A stretch of 64,000 nt of DNA from Nonomuraea corallina (GCF_027620315.1 NZ_JAPNNL010000001.1:1-64000), one strand, 5' to 3'. Positions 25,994 to 35,708 are shown, counted from the stretch's first letter. Numbers and translations are program-made. Notes: a model not told the origin generated them from the letters alone.

Positions 25994-27256
25994 CTACAGC
26001 CGCTCGACGCGTTCACCCTCGGTGAGCACACCGCGGGTGTCGAGCACGAGCCTGGCCTTGGCCTCGACCATCCCCAGGTCGAACGCGGCGTGCTGTTGCA
26101 GCAGCACCGTCACGTCGGCGGCGGCGACGGCCTCGGCCAGATCTTCCTCACGCCGCACGGGCGTGCCATCCACTGACCACTCCTTGACATGGGGGTCCGC
26201 GAACGAGAGATCGGCGCCCAGCTCCAGCAGCGCGCGCGCCACGGGCAGGGCCGGGGTCTCGCGTTCGTCGGCGATGTCCGGTTTGTAGGTGACGCCGAGC
26301 ATAACGACTCTGGCGCCGTTCACCGCCTTTTTCTCTCTGTTGAGCAGACGTTGCACCCGGGCCACCACGTAGGACGGCATCCGCTCGTTGATCTCCTGGG
26401 CCAGCTCCACGAACCTGAACGGGTAGCCGAGCTTGCGCACGGTGTAGGACAGGTACGAGGGATCGACCGGGATGCAGTGGCCGCCGACGCCGGGTCCCGG
26501 CAGGAACTTGTGGAACCCGAACGGCTTGGTGGCGGCCGCCTCGATGGCCTCCCACAGGTCGATGCCGAGCTCGTCGCAGAAGATGGCCATCTCGTTGACC
26601 AGCGCGATGTTGACGTGCCGGTAGGTGTTCTCCAGCAGCTTGGCCATCTCCGCCTCGCGGGTGCTGCTGACCGGGACGACCTGCTCGATGAAGCGGCCGT
26701 AGAAGGCGGTGGCCCGGTCGCGGCAGGTGGGCGTGTAGCCGCCGACGACCTTGGGGGTGTTGCGCAGGCCGTACTTGGGGTTGCCGGGGTCGATGCGCTC
26801 GGGCGAGAAGGCCAGGTGGAACGCGTCGCCGGCGGTGAGCCCCGAGGTTTCGAGCAGCGGCCGGACCAGTTCGTCGGTGGTGCCGGGCCAGGTTGTGGAC
26901 TCCAGCACGACGAGCGTGCCCTCGCGCAGGTTGCGGGCCACGGCCTTGCTGGCGCTCTCCACCGCGGACAGGTCCGGCCGGTGGTCCTCGTCCAGGGGCG
27001 TGGGCACGCAGATGACGATCGTGCTGCTCTCGGCCAGGATCGCCTCGTCGAGCGTGGCGCTGAACCCGTTGGCCAGCATGTGCTCGAGGTCGGCGTCGGT
27101 CAGGTCATCGATGTAGGACTGCCCGGCCTTCAGGGCGTCGACCTTCCGGGGGTCGACGTCGAGGCCCACGACCTTCAGCCCGGCGGCCACCGCCTCCTTG
27201 GCGAGGGGCATGCCGACGTAGCCGAGACCGATGACAGCCAAGTCGATTTCTGTCAC
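25994..27256 (-). CDS. wecC: UDP-N-acetyl-D-mannosamine dehydrogenase-type nucleotide-sugar dehydrogenase
   Basis: 420 residues from GTG 27256 (MTEIDLAVIG). NAD-dependent four-electron oxidation of UDP-ManNAc to UDP-ManNAcA is inferred. N-terminal Rossmann motif VIGLGYVGMPLA, SSTIVICVPTPLDEDHRPD, AFSPERIDPGN, and the catalytic-cysteine loop PGPGVGGHCIPVDPSYL near residue 260. The C-terminal NAD-like domain ends DTRGVL. A wecB gene 1.9 kb away on the other strand makes UDP-ManNAc the likely substrate; UDP-Glc dehydrogenase is the alternative. Confidence 0.88.
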   Translation of the reverse strand: MTEIDLAVIGLGYVGMPLAKEAVAAGLKVVGLDVDPRKVDALKAGQSYIDDLTDADLEHMLANGFSATLDEAILAESSTIVICVPTPLDEDHRPDLSAVESASKAVARNLREGTLVVLESTTWPGTTDELVRPLLETSGLTAGDAFHLAFSPERIDPGNPKYGLRNTPKVVGGYTPTCRDRATAFYGRFIEQVVPVSSTREAEMAKLLENTYRHVNIALVNEMAIFCDELGIDLWEAIEAAATKPFGFHKFLPGPGVGGHCIPVDPSYLSYTVRKLGYPFRFVELAQEINERMPSYVVARVQRLLNREKKAVNGARVVMLGVTYKPDIADERETPALPVARALLELGADLSFADPHVKEWSVDGTPVRREEDLAEAVAAADVTVLLQQHAAFDLGMVEAKARLVLDTRGVLTEGERVERL

Positions 27257-27371
27257 AGCGGTGCCTTTGGGAGCCGGAAACAACACTTCATGGTCGCAAA
27301 GGTTATCTCAAGTCCACCTAGCTCACGCCTAATGCGAAGGAACCCGTCAGAACAGACAGCCCAAGCGAAGG

Positions 27372-29057
27372 TCATCGTTCGGCAAGGGTCCGGTACAGAG
27401 CTTGGTAGGTCTCGGCCACGCGGCTCCAGGTCCGCTTGGCGGCGACCTCGGCGCGGCCGGCCTCGCCCATCGCGGCCCGCCTGGCGGGGTCCTGCGCGAG
27501 CCCGTCGAGCGCCTTGGCCAGCTCGGCCGGATCCCCCGGCGGCACCAGCAGGCCGGCGCCGTCGGTGCCGACCAGCTCCGACAGGGCCGGCAGGTCGCTC
27601 AGCACGACCGGTTTGCCCAGCGCCATCGCCTCCACGGGCTTGAGCGGCGTGACGAGCCTGGTCACCCGCAGGTCCTCGCGGGGGCAGACGAAGATGTCGA
27701 TGGCGTCCTGGGCCTGCAGGGCCTCCTCGGGCCCGACCCTGCCGGGCAGGATCGCGCTCGACAGCCCCAGCTCGGCGACCAGCTCCAGCAGGGCGTCGCG
27801 CTCGGTGCCGTCGCCGACGATGAGCACCCGCACCGGCCTGCCCTCGTCGCGCAGCAGCGCCGCGGCCCGCAGCAGGGTGGCGAAGCCCTCGTAGGCCACG
27901 ATGCTGGACACCGAGCCGACCACGATCTCGCGCTCCTCGATGCCCATGGCCCGGCGGAACGAGGCGCCGTCGTAGTGGGCGGTGAGCAGCGAGTCGTCGA
28001 CGGCGTTGGGCGCGAGGTGGATCCGCTCGCGCGGGACGCCCCGCTCGACGATCTCGGTGGCCATGGTCTCGGCCAGCGTGACGACCGCGTCGGCCTCGCG
28101 CATCAGGAACGCCTCGCGCTCGCGCTGCAGCACGTGGCGCTGGCTGCCCACCCGCTTGGGGTCGCGGGAGGCCCAGGTCTCCTCCAGGAACCCGCGTACC
28201 TCGTACACGAACGGGGTGCCGGTGCGCTCGCGCACGGCGTGCGCGACCGAGCCGTTGCGGTGGTCGGTGGCGGCGTGCAGGATCTGCGGGCGCAGCTCGG
28301 CGACGAGCCGGGTGACCGCGTCGGCGCCCTTGACCATGCGGCCGTGCATCTCGAACGGCACCTCGCCGCGCCCGTCGGGCAGCAGGCGGTAGTAGGGGAT
28401 GCCGTCCAGCTCCTCGTACGGGGGCGCGTCCGCGTGACCCTGGAGCATGGGGTAGCCCCAGCTCGTGACCACGTGCGGGTCGAGCCCCGCGGCCTTCTGC
28501 GCGGTGACGATGCGGTGGGTCCTGACCGTGTAGCCGGCCTGGGTGTACGGGAGCGAGTTCGTGATGAGATGGAGCACGCGCCCGGCGACCCGGTCCAGGA
28601 CGGCCACCTTGGCGCCGGGCGGGATCGGGTCGGGGCTGATCGCGGCCAGCTCGCCGCGGTAGTAGGCGGCCCGGCGCTTGACGAACGGGTATTTGGTGAA
28701 GGGCTCCAGCACGTCGGCGGCCATGCTGACCCGGCCGGAGTCCCAGTGCTCCTTGGCCTCGTTCCACGGCGCCCTGATCATGCGCATGCCGAGCTTGCGC
28801 ACGACGTGGCGGGCGCGGCGGGCGGCGGGCCAGGCGACCTTGCCGATGACCGGGCGCAGCCGCGGCGGCATGGCGTCGGCGGCGGCCTGGGCGACCCGGA
28901 CCGGGTCGGCCCTGACCTTGGTCACGACCACGCGGGAGACGATGATCGGATGCTGGATGAAGCCCTTCAGAAGTCCACCGACGCCGGCACGGGCGGACTT
29001 CGCGGACACCCCAGCGGAACGTGGAGAGGAGTCTCGGGGACTGGCGTCGGATGCCAC
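27372..29057 (-). CDS. Large glycosyltransferase, GT4-like
   Basis: 561 residues from GTG 29057; upstream in-frame sequence to 29192 overlaps the divergent wecB and is not conserved-looking. About 170 N-terminal residues (LLKGFIQHPIIVSRVVVTKV) form an extra helical region. The GT-B core follows: VLHLITNSLPYTQAGYTVR, FVYEVRGFLEETWAS, HLAPNAVDDSLL, VVGSVSSIVAYEGFATLL, and the donor motif PLKPVEAMALGKPVVLSDL. The core resembles WcfI/PelF-like exopolysaccharide transferases. A TATGGT hexamer lies 11 nt upstream of the GTG. Confidence 0.88.
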   Translation of the reverse strand: MASDASPRDSSPRSAGVSAKSARAGVGGLLKGFIQHPIIVSRVVVTKVRADPVRVAQAAADAMPPRLRPVIGKVAWPAARRARHVVRKLGMRMIRAPWNEAKEHWDSGRVSMAADVLEPFTKYPFVKRRAAYYRGELAAISPDPIPPGAKVAVLDRVAGRVLHLITNSLPYTQAGYTVRTHRIVTAQKAAGLDPHVVTSWGYPMLQGHADAPPYEELDGIPYYRLLPDGRGEVPFEMHGRMVKGADAVTRLVAELRPQILHAATDHRNGSVAHAVRERTGTPFVYEVRGFLEETWASRDPKRVGSQRHVLQREREAFLMREADAVVTLAETMATEIVERGVPRERIHLAPNAVDDSLLTAHYDGASFRRAMGIEEREIVVGSVSSIVAYEGFATLLRAAALLRDEGRPVRVLIVGDGTERDALLELVAELGLSSAILPGRVGPEEALQAQDAIDIFVCPREDLRVTRLVTPLKPVEAMALGKPVVLSDLPALSELVGTDGAGLLVPPGDPAELAKALDGLAQDPARRAAMGEAGRAEVAAKRTWSRVAETYQALYRTLAER

Positions 29058-29113
29058 GCGGTGACCGTACCATAGGCAACGTTTTTTCCCTTCCGCTATG
29101 AAAGGCGAGGTCA

Positions 29114-30244
29114 ATGAGGGAGAACCCCCTGGTCCTGCACGTTCTGGGCGCGCGTCCCAATTTCGTGAAAGCGGCCCCGGTGGTGCGTGCACTCGGCGAG
29201 CTCGGCGTGCGGCAGGGCATCATCCACACGGGCCAGCACTACGACACGCTGATGTCCGACGTGTTCTTCGCCGACCTCGGCCTGCCCGACCCGGTGGCGA
29301 ACCTGGGGGTGGGCTCGGGCAGTCACGCCAAGCAGACGGCGACCCTGCTCGTGGGCCTGGAGGAGACCTTCCAGGAGCACCACCCCGACCTGGTGGTCGT
29401 CTACGGCGACGTGAACTCGACGCTGGCCGCGATCCTCGTCTGCGCCAAGCTCGGCATCAGGACCGCGCACGTCGAGGCGGGGCTGCGCTCGTTCGACCGG
29501 AGCATGCCGGAAGAGGTCAACCGGATCGTCACCGACGCGCTCTCCGACCTGCTCTTCGCCACCTCCCCCGACGCGCTGTCCCACCTGGCGGCCGAGGGCG
29601 TGCCCGCCTCGAAGGTGCACCTGGTGGGCAACCCGATGATCGACAGCCTGTTCTCGGCGCTGCCGTCGCTCGACCCGGCCCCGGTGGTCGCCCGGCTGGG
29701 CCTGCCGGAGCGGTACGCGGTCGCGACGCTGCACCGCCCGGCCAACGTCGACACCCCGGAGGCCGCCCGGGAGCTGGTCTCGGCGGTGCTCGGCGTGGCC
29801 GCGCACCTGCCGGTCGTGGTGCCGGTCCACCCGCGTGGCCGCACCCGCCTGGCCGAGGCCGGGCTCGTGGACGGCCCGTCGGTGCGCGTGGTCGACCCGC
29901 TGGGCTATGTGGACTTCCTCTCACTCGTCCGGGGCGCCGCGCTGGTCGTCACCGACTCCGGCGGCGTGCAGGAGGAGACGACCATGCTGGGCGTGCCCTG
30001 CCTGACCGTGCGCCCCAACACCGAGCGCCCGATCACGATCACGCACGGCACGAACCGGCTGGTCACCCCCGCCCTGCTGCCGGCGGCCGCGGAGAAGGCG
30101 CTGGCCGACGGCGCGGTCACGCCGTCGGGCGAGCTGCCTCCGCTGTGGGACGGCGCCGCGGGGCCGCGCATCGCCCGGGTGATCTCCGCGTGGCTGAAGG
30201 GGGACAACCTCTCGCCCGCGGCCCAGGGGACCCGTTCCGAGTAA
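29114..30244 (+). CDS. wecB: UDP-N-acetylglucosamine 2-epimerase (non-hydrolysing)
   Basis: 376 residues. It interconverts UDP-GlcNAc and UDP-ManNAc in the cytoplasm. Motifs: LGARPNFVKAAPVVRAL, IIHTGQHYDTLMSDVFF, VYGDVNSTLAAILVCAKL, HVEAGLRSFDRSMPEEVNR, ATLHRPANVDT, and VTDSGGVQEETTMLGVPCLTVR with RPNTERP. AAAGGCGAGG upstream supports ATG 29114. It diverges from the large glycosyltransferase across a 56-bp region and, with wecC, supplies activated ManNAc/ManNAcA. Confidence 0.96.
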   Translation: MRENPLVLHVLGARPNFVKAAPVVRALGELGVRQGIIHTGQHYDTLMSDVFFADLGLPDPVANLGVGSGSHAKQTATLLVGLEETFQEHHPDLVVVYGDVNSTLAAILVCAKLGIRTAHVEAGLRSFDRSMPEEVNRIVTDALSDLLFATSPDALSHLAAEGVPASKVHLVGNPMIDSLFSALPSLDPAPVVARLGLPERYAVATLHRPANVDTPEAARELVSAVLGVAAHLPVVVPVHPRGRTRLAEAGLVDGPSVRVVDPLGYVDFLSLVRGAALVVTDSGGVQEETTMLGVPCLTVRPNTERPITITHGTNRLVTPALLPAAAEKALADGAVTPSGELPPLWDGAAGPRIARVISAWLKGDNLSPAAQGTRSE

Positions 30245-30256
30245 TCCCCAGATTCG

Positions 30257-30274
30257 GTACGGATCTCGCCGTAC
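30257..30274. promoter_or_regulatory. Inverted repeat overlapping a -10-like element
   Basis: GTACGG-ATCTCG-CCGTAC has perfect 6-bp arms. TACTAT (30272-30277) overlaps the right arm and could be the -10 for the CgeB/GT2 gene. It could alternatively be a hairpin ending wecB transcription. Confidence 0.4.
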
Positions 30275-30310
30275 TATGACATACCTCCGCACCAGCGATA
30301 GGCGATAGTC

Positions 30311-32347
30311 ATGGCCGAAACCCCTGAAGAGCCCGCGTTCCAGCGCCTGGGACCGGTGAACTGGCTGCCCGAGGAGCGCAAGGTCGTCGAGCGCTACGAG
30401 GCGGAGGTCCGGGAGCTGCGCCGCCGGCTGGAGATCGCGGAGGCCAAGGCCGCCTACGCCACCTGGAAGCTGGAGGCGACCCAGGCCAAGCGGACCTTCA
30501 AGCTCGGCGAAGCCATCGGCTCGAAGAGCCCCGGCAAGGTGCTGGAGGCCGTCCGCTCCAGGCAGCGCGCGCCCAAGCCGCCCGTCCCGGTCAGCGAGGC
30601 CGTCGAGCTGGCCGGCAAGCGTCCGCCCGAGGTCAAGGTGCCCGCGGTCAAGTGGCCGGCCGGCCCGGTGAACCGCCCGGACCTGAAGGTCGCGGTGATC
30701 CTGGACGACTTCTCCAGGATGGCCTTCCGCTATGAGTGGGACCAGATCGAGTTCGGGCTCAAGGACTGGCCGGAGATCTTCGCCGAGAAGCGGCCCGACC
30801 TGCTGTTCTGCGAGTCGGCCTGGCACGGCAACCAGGGCCGCTGGCGCTACCAGATGACCGGCACCAACGCGCCCAAGGAGCCGCTGCGCGAGCTGGTCGC
30901 CTGGTGCCGGCAGGAGGGCATCCCGACGGTCTTCTGGAACAAGGAGGACCCGCCGAACTTCGACTTCTTCATCGACACGGCCAAGCTGTTCGACTACGTG
31001 TTCACGTGCGACGGCGACATGCTGCCGAAATATCGCGAAATTTTGGGACATGATCGGGTGGACGTGCTCCAGTTCGCCGCCCAGCCGCGCGTGCACAACC
31101 CGGTCCAGCAGCGCGAGGGCCGGCTGCACGACGTGGTCTTCGCCGGCATGTACTTCCGCGACAAGCACCCCGAGCGGCGCGAGCAGATGGAGACGGTGCT
31201 CGACCCGGTGCGCGAGCTCGGCCTGCACATCTTCGCCCGCAACGGCGAGGTGGACGAGAAGTACGCCTGGCCGGAGAAGTACCGCCCGCACATCGTGGGC
31301 GAGCTGCCCTACGACCAGATGCTCGCCGCGTACCGGATGTACAAGGTCTTCCTGAACGTCAACTCGGTGCTCGACTCGCCGACCATGTGCGCGCGCCGCG
31401 TGTTCGAGCTGTCGGCCTGCGCGACCCCGGTGGTGACGGGCTGGTCGCGGGCCGTCGAGGAGACCTTCGGCGAGCTGATCCCGATCGCCCGCGAACCCAT
31501 CGAGTCGTACAACCAGGTGCTGCACCTGATCAACAGCCCCGAGCTGCGCGCCCGGATGGGTCACCTGGCGATGCGCGAGGTGTTCGACAAGCACCTGTTC
31601 ACCCACCGGGTGGACCAGGTACTCCAGCTGCTCGGCCGGCCGGCGACGCCGCGGTCGCGGTCGATCTCGGTGGTGCTGCCGACCAACCGCGCCTCCCAGA
31701 TCGAGCACGCGATCTCGTCGGTGGCCAAGCAGATCCACCGGCCGCTCCAGCTCGTCATGGTGCTGCACGGCCTCGACATCGACCCGGTCGTGGTGGCCGA
31801 CAAGGCCCGCATGGCGGGCGTCACGGACGTGACCGTGCTCCCGGCCGACCCGGGGCTGTCCCTGGGCGCCTGCATGAACCTGGGCATCGAGGCCGCTGAG
31901 GGCGAGCTGATCGCCAAGATGGACGACGACAACCTCTACGGCGAGCACTACCTGTCGGACCTGGTGCGGGCCTTCGACTACACCGAGGCGGAGCTCGTCG
32001 GCAAGGGCGCACACTACGCGTACTTCGAGGGCTCCAACACCACCATGCTCCGCCTGCCGGGCCTGGAGCACCGCTACTCGTTCCTGGTGCAGGGCGGGAC
32101 GTTCCTCGGCACGGCGGACATGTTCCGCTCCTACCGCTTCCCCGACCTGACCCGGGGCGAGGACACCCACCTGGTCCGCCGCCTCAAGGAGGACGGGGTC
32201 AAGATCTACTCGGCGGACCGGTTCAACTTCGTCTACTGGCGCAGCGCCGACGCCGCCATGCACACCTGGCAGGCCGACCACATCAAGCTGACCAGGAACG
32301 CCCAGTTCTCCTTCGTCGGCCGCCCCGACGACCACGTGCTGATCTAG
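30311..32347 (+). CDS. Bifunctional glycosyltransferase: CgeB-like plus GT2 domain
   Basis: 678 residues. Residues 20-70 form a charged coiled coil (VVERYEAEVRELRRRLEIA). Residues 125-440 resemble the CgeB/spore-maturation GT-B family (LKVAVILDDFSRMAFRYEW, VFWNKEDPPNFDFFI, CDGDMLPKYREILG, LNVNSVLDSPTMCARRVFE, ACATPVVTG). Residues 450-670 are a GT2 domain (ISVVLPTNRASQIEHAISS, DxD-type MDDDN, QGGTFLGTADMFRSYRF, TRGEDTHLVRRL). Two transfer activities in one chain suit alternating-sugar polymer synthesis. It follows wecB on the same strand by 66 bp and belongs to the same glycan cluster. Confidence 0.9.
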   Translation: MAETPEEPAFQRLGPVNWLPEERKVVERYEAEVRELRRRLEIAEAKAAYATWKLEATQAKRTFKLGEAIGSKSPGKVLEAVRSRQRAPKPPVPVSEAVELAGKRPPEVKVPAVKWPAGPVNRPDLKVAVILDDFSRMAFRYEWDQIEFGLKDWPEIFAEKRPDLLFCESAWHGNQGRWRYQMTGTNAPKEPLRELVAWCRQEGIPTVFWNKEDPPNFDFFIDTAKLFDYVFTCDGDMLPKYREILGHDRVDVLQFAAQPRVHNPVQQREGRLHDVVFAGMYFRDKHPERREQMETVLDPVRELGLHIFARNGEVDEKYAWPEKYRPHIVGELPYDQMLAAYRMYKVFLNVNSVLDSPTMCARRVFELSACATPVVTGWSRAVEETFGELIPIAREPIESYNQVLHLINSPELRARMGHLAMREVFDKHLFTHRVDQVLQLLGRPATPRSRSISVVLPTNRASQIEHAISSVAKQIHRPLQLVMVLHGLDIDPVVVADKARMAGVTDVTVLPADPGLSLGACMNLGIEAAEGELIAKMDDDNLYGEHYLSDLVRAFDYTEAELVGKGAHYAYFEGSNTTMLRLPGLEHRYSFLVQGGTFLGTADMFRSYRFPDLTRGEDTHLVRRLKEDGVKIYSADRFNFVYWRSADAAMHTWQADHIKLTRNAQFSFVGRPDDHVLI

Positions 32348-32420
32348 GCGCTGAACGGGTCGACGTGCCACGGCGTGTTGCGCACGCCGTGCCGTGCGTG
32401 CCCGTGCCTATGGTGGCCGG

Positions 32421-32828
32421 ATGAGTGACGACTCCGGCCTGGTGACGATCACCGGTCACCAGGACTTCGGCAAGACGGTGGACGACGTGTGCGCGGCGGT
32501 GGCCGCGATGGGATATCACGTGTTCGCGCAGGTGGACCACACGGACAACGCGGTGCGGGCGGGCAGGGAGCTGCCGCCGACCACTCTGGTGCTCTTCGGC
32601 GAGCCCACCGTCGGGACCGACCTGATCGCCGAACGCCGCACCGAGGCCATCGACCTGCCGTCCAAGATCCTGGTGTGGCAGGACGCGGACGCCGTGCGGC
32701 TGACGTACAACACGGCGGACTGGCTGGTGCGCCGCCACGGTGTGGAGCGGGAGGGGGCCGCCGCCGCGCAGGTCCTGGAGGAGACGACCGAGAAGATCTG
32801 CCGGCAGGCGGCCTCCGCGCGACCGTAG
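32421..32828 (+). CDS. DUF302 domain protein
   Basis: 135 residues from ATG 32421. The DUF302 pattern is clear: FGKTVDDVCAAVAAMGYHVFAQ, TLVLFGEPTVGTDLIAER, IDLPSKILVWQDADAVRLTYN. Function of DUF302 is unknown. The start is unusual: TATGGT (32409-32414) ends 6 nt before the ATG and there is no Shine-Dalgarno, so a leaderless mRNA is likely. An in-frame ORF start at 32394 is rejected because its residues are unconserved. Confidence 0.9.
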   Translation: MSDDSGLVTITGHQDFGKTVDDVCAAVAAMGYHVFAQVDHTDNAVRAGRELPPTTLVLFGEPTVGTDLIAERRTEAIDLPSKILVWQDADAVRLTYNTADWLVRRHGVEREGAAAAQVLEETTEKICRQAASARP

Positions 32829-32860
32829 GGAGGCTCGCCCGCCGGCTGGATCTTCGCGGT

Positions 32861-33541
32861 TCAGACGGCGGCCTTGGAGAGGTTCTGGTCGGCGAGCCGG
32901 CTGAGCTCCAGCAGACCGGCGCGCTTCACCTCCTGGCCGACGACCATGAGGCTCATGACGAAGCCGCCGCGCCTGATCGTGACCGTCCCGATCTGGGCCT
33001 GCCGTTCGCCGCCGGAGGCGGTGGTGAGGTAGGCGCGCGACTCGTCGCCCTGACGCGGCAGGGCCAGGTCGCGGGTACGGTAGACGACCTCCATGCCGCG
33101 TACCTGGGCGCTGTAGGCGTCGCACTGGTCGGGCAGCGGGCCGGGGAAGGCCTCAGGGGGGAGGGCCATCACGGACTGGGTGATCACGCCCCGGGCCGAG
33201 GTGAACTTGACCACGGCCGCCGGGGCTTTGGCGATCTCCGGCCGGGCGGCGTCGAGCTGGGTGGCGCCGGCGCACTCGGGGTGCTCCAGCTTGGACTCGC
33301 GGATGGCGTCCAGGCTCTGCTTGGTGAACCGGAGCGTTCCGTAGGTGCCGATCTCGGGGCCGTACGCGACCTCCATGCCCTTGGGCACCGGGAGGAGCGC
33401 GGAGCGGAGCTTGGCCGCCTCGGCGGGCGCGGGCTGTGACGGCTGGGCGGACGCGGCGGGCGCCTGCGGGGCGGTCTTCTCGGAAGCGCAGCCCGCTATG
33501 ACCGTCATGCTGAGAAAAGCCGCGGAAAATGCCTTTAGCAT
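32861..33541 (-). CDS. Lipoprotein, possible PknH-like sensor domain
   Basis: 226 residues. A lipobox TVIAGC near residue 18 follows a short hydrophobic signal, so the protein should be lipidated and anchored outside the membrane. A Pro/Ala-rich linker leads to a domain with two cysteines (HPECAG and PDQCDAYS) placed to form a disulfide, as in PknH-like extracellular sensor domains; this resemblance is tentative. GGAGAATTC precedes ATG 33541. The gene converges with the DUF302 gene. Confidence 0.8.
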   Translation of the reverse strand: MLKAFSAAFLSMTVIAGCASEKTAPQAPAASAQPSQPAPAEAAKLRSALLPVPKGMEVAYGPEIGTYGTLRFTKQSLDAIRESKLEHPECAGATQLDAARPEIAKAPAAVVKFTSARGVITQSVMALPPEAFPGPLPDQCDAYSAQVRGMEVVYRTRDLALPRQGDESRAYLTTASGGERQAQIGTVTIRRGGFVMSLMVVGQEVKRAGLLELSRLADQNLSKAAV

Positions 33542-33813
33542 GAATTCTCCATTTCACTTCTACGGCATCGGGTAGACGTTAAGGGAAACGCGGCTCTCAG
33601 ACGGCGGCAACGGCGTTATCCATAGGTTCGACAGGTTCGGCGGGAAACCCTCACAACCCCCGCCGAGCAGCGGTTACATCCTGGTACGCGCCCACACGCG
33701 AAGGTTAGTCGGCTTTTCTCCCACGGCATTCCCCGTAACAGGGGAGCGCAAAGTCTCGCCCACCCGCCGCGCGCCTCGCACGGCCTTTTCCGGCGAGTAC
33801 TGATGATCGCCGC

Positions 33814-35535
33814 ATGGGGGACATCGGCCGTTCGGCGGCGGGACGCGAACTGGGCATGCGGCGCGCCATCTCGCGCCGCGACTTCTTCGACGGGGTGGCG
33901 GTGACGGCGGGGGTCGCGGCCGTGGGCGTCCCGGAAGCGGCCGGGACCGCCTACGCGGCCGCGTCGGCCCCGGCGCCGGCCGGGTTCCACGGCGGCACCT
34001 CCCAGGCGCTCAGCGTGCTCCACGCGCTGCGGGACGGCCGCTTCTGGCAGCACGCGGACCCGCCCGTGCCGACCGGGGAGTCCTACGACCTGGTGGTGGT
34101 CGGCGCCGGGCTGAGCGGGGTGAGCGCGGCCCACGAGTGGCTGCGCCGCCACCCGCGCGCGCGGGTGCTGATCCTCGACAACCACGAGGTCGCCGGCGGC
34201 CACGCGCAGCGCCCCGGCTCCGGCTGGACGGCGGCGCCCGCGAGCTGGACCCCGGAGTTCGGCGAGCTGCTCGACCGGCTGGGCCTCGCGGCGACCCCGT
34301 GCCAGGAGTGCGGCGCCGACGACAGCGTGATGTGCGACCGCGAGACCTTCCCCGTCGAGACCCTGGTGAGCACCGGCGCGCCCGTGGACGGGTGGATCGG
34401 CCGGCTGCCCGTCGCCGACGACGCCAGGGCGGATCTGCTCCGCCTGTACGCGGGCGGGCCCGACCCGTTCCCCGGGCTCTCGCCCGAGGACAAGCAGGAG
34501 CGCCTGGCCGGGCTCACCTACTCCCGCTACCTGCTGGAGACGCTGGGGGTGCACCCGGACGCGGAGCGGTTCTGCCGGACCATGCCCAGCGCCGCCTGGG
34601 GGTACGACGCCCGGGCCCTGGGGGCGGTGGACGCCTGGGGGCTCGGCTATCCCGGCTTCGCCGGGCTCGGCCTGGACGCGGGCAAGCCCTCACCGTTCAA
34701 CGCGCCCACGGTCGCCAAGGAGTGGGGCACGGCCGGCCGGGTCGCGCACCTGCCGGGCGGGCTGCACGGGCTGCTCCGGGCGATGCTGGACGGGCTGGGA
34801 CGCAAGGTCCGGCTGCGGCTGTCCAGCCCGGTCGTCTCGGTGCGCAACGACGGCCCGGCCGAGACCGCGGCCTCCGCCACCGTCGGCTACTTCGACGGCC
34901 ACGAGGTCAGGTCCGTCGGCGCCGGGGCGGTGATCCTGGCCTGCTGGCACGCGGTCGTCCCGCACCTCGTCCCCGACCTGCCCGGCGACCAGCGCGAGGC
35001 GCTGCGCGCGGCGGTCAAGACGCCGCTGGTGGAGGCCGTGGTGCGGCTGCGGAGCGGGGACGCCTGGCGGCGGCTCGGCGTCGCCCGCACCCGCTGGACC
35101 GGGGCGTACTGGAGCCTGAGCGAGCTGGTGCGCCACTCCGGCGACGGCGTCACGGCGCGCCTGGTGGCCGCGCCCTGCCGGTCGGAGCTGGGCCCGGCCG
35201 AAGGATCGGCCGCCGGGCGTCAGGCGCTGCTGCGCACCCCGTACGAGACGCTGGAGTTCTCGGCGCGTGACCAGCTCGCGCGGCTGCTCGGGCCTGCCGG
35301 GTTCGATCCCGGCAGGGACGTCGAGGCGGTCGCGGTCTACCGCTGGGGCCATGGGTACTCGCCCGAATACTGCCGTCCCTGGCACGCGTTCCACCCCGAC
35401 GGGCCGTCACCGGCCGAGACGGCGCGCAGGCGGTTCGGCAGGATCGCCCTGGCCGGGTCGGACTCGGCGCCCGCCGCCAGGGCGGACGCGGCCGTCACCG
35501 CCGCCTGCCGGGCCGTGCGGGAACTGGCGGGCTGA
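33814..35535 (+). CDS. Tat-exported FAD-dependent amine oxidase, spermidine-dehydrogenase-like
   Basis: 573 residues. An N-terminal stretch RELGMRRAISRRDFFDGVAV holds a twin-arginine motif followed by a hydrophobic segment, as in spermidine dehydrogenases. The FAD Rossmann motif is YDLVVVGAGLSGVSAAHEW near residue 89. RVAHLPGGLHGLLRAML and the C-terminal GRIALAGSDSAP are FAD-contact regions. The likely reaction is oxidation of a polyamine or related amine; substrate unproven. Gene stands alone with about 270 bp of upstream sequence. A GATGAT hexamer lies 6 nt before the ATG with no Shine-Dalgarno. Confidence 0.85.
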   Translation: MGDIGRSAAGRELGMRRAISRRDFFDGVAVTAGVAAVGVPEAAGTAYAAASAPAPAGFHGGTSQALSVLHALRDGRFWQHADPPVPTGESYDLVVVGAGLSGVSAAHEWLRRHPRARVLILDNHEVAGGHAQRPGSGWTAAPASWTPEFGELLDRLGLAATPCQECGADDSVMCDRETFPVETLVSTGAPVDGWIGRLPVADDARADLLRLYAGGPDPFPGLSPEDKQERLAGLTYSRYLLETLGVHPDAERFCRTMPSAAWGYDARALGAVDAWGLGYPGFAGLGLDAGKPSPFNAPTVAKEWGTAGRVAHLPGGLHGLLRAMLDGLGRKVRLRLSSPVVSVRNDGPAETAASATVGYFDGHEVRSVGAGAVILACWHAVVPHLVPDLPGDQREALRAAVKTPLVEAVVRLRSGDAWRRLGVARTRWTGAYWSLSELVRHSGDGVTARLVAAPCRSELGPAEGSAAGRQALLRTPYETLEFSARDQLARLLGPAGFDPGRDVEAVAVYRWGHGYSPEYCRPWHAFHPDGPSPAETARRRFGRIALAGSDSAPAARADAAVTAACRAVRELAG

Positions 35536-35708
35536 GGCGGGCGGTCATACCCGCGCGCCCTTCTTGGGGCTTACATCAGTAATCGCGTTGAACATCCCTG
35601 TTGCTCCCACTGCGGTGGATGCTTAATCGGTGCTAGTCTCCTGTGCGATCTTCCGGAGGTGTATTCACACAGAGGTTGTGGAAATGCCCTCGACTCCGAG
35701 GTTGGGAC

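Noticed and set aside
24407-26176. 589-residue open frame on the plus strand
   Set aside because: Shadow of the DUF4434 and glycosyltransferase genes on the minus strand, which have clear motifs.
35300-35315. tRNA-like GTTCGATCCC box
   Set aside because: It lies inside the amine-oxidase coding sequence (Phe-Asp-Pro-Gly) with no cloverleaf around it.
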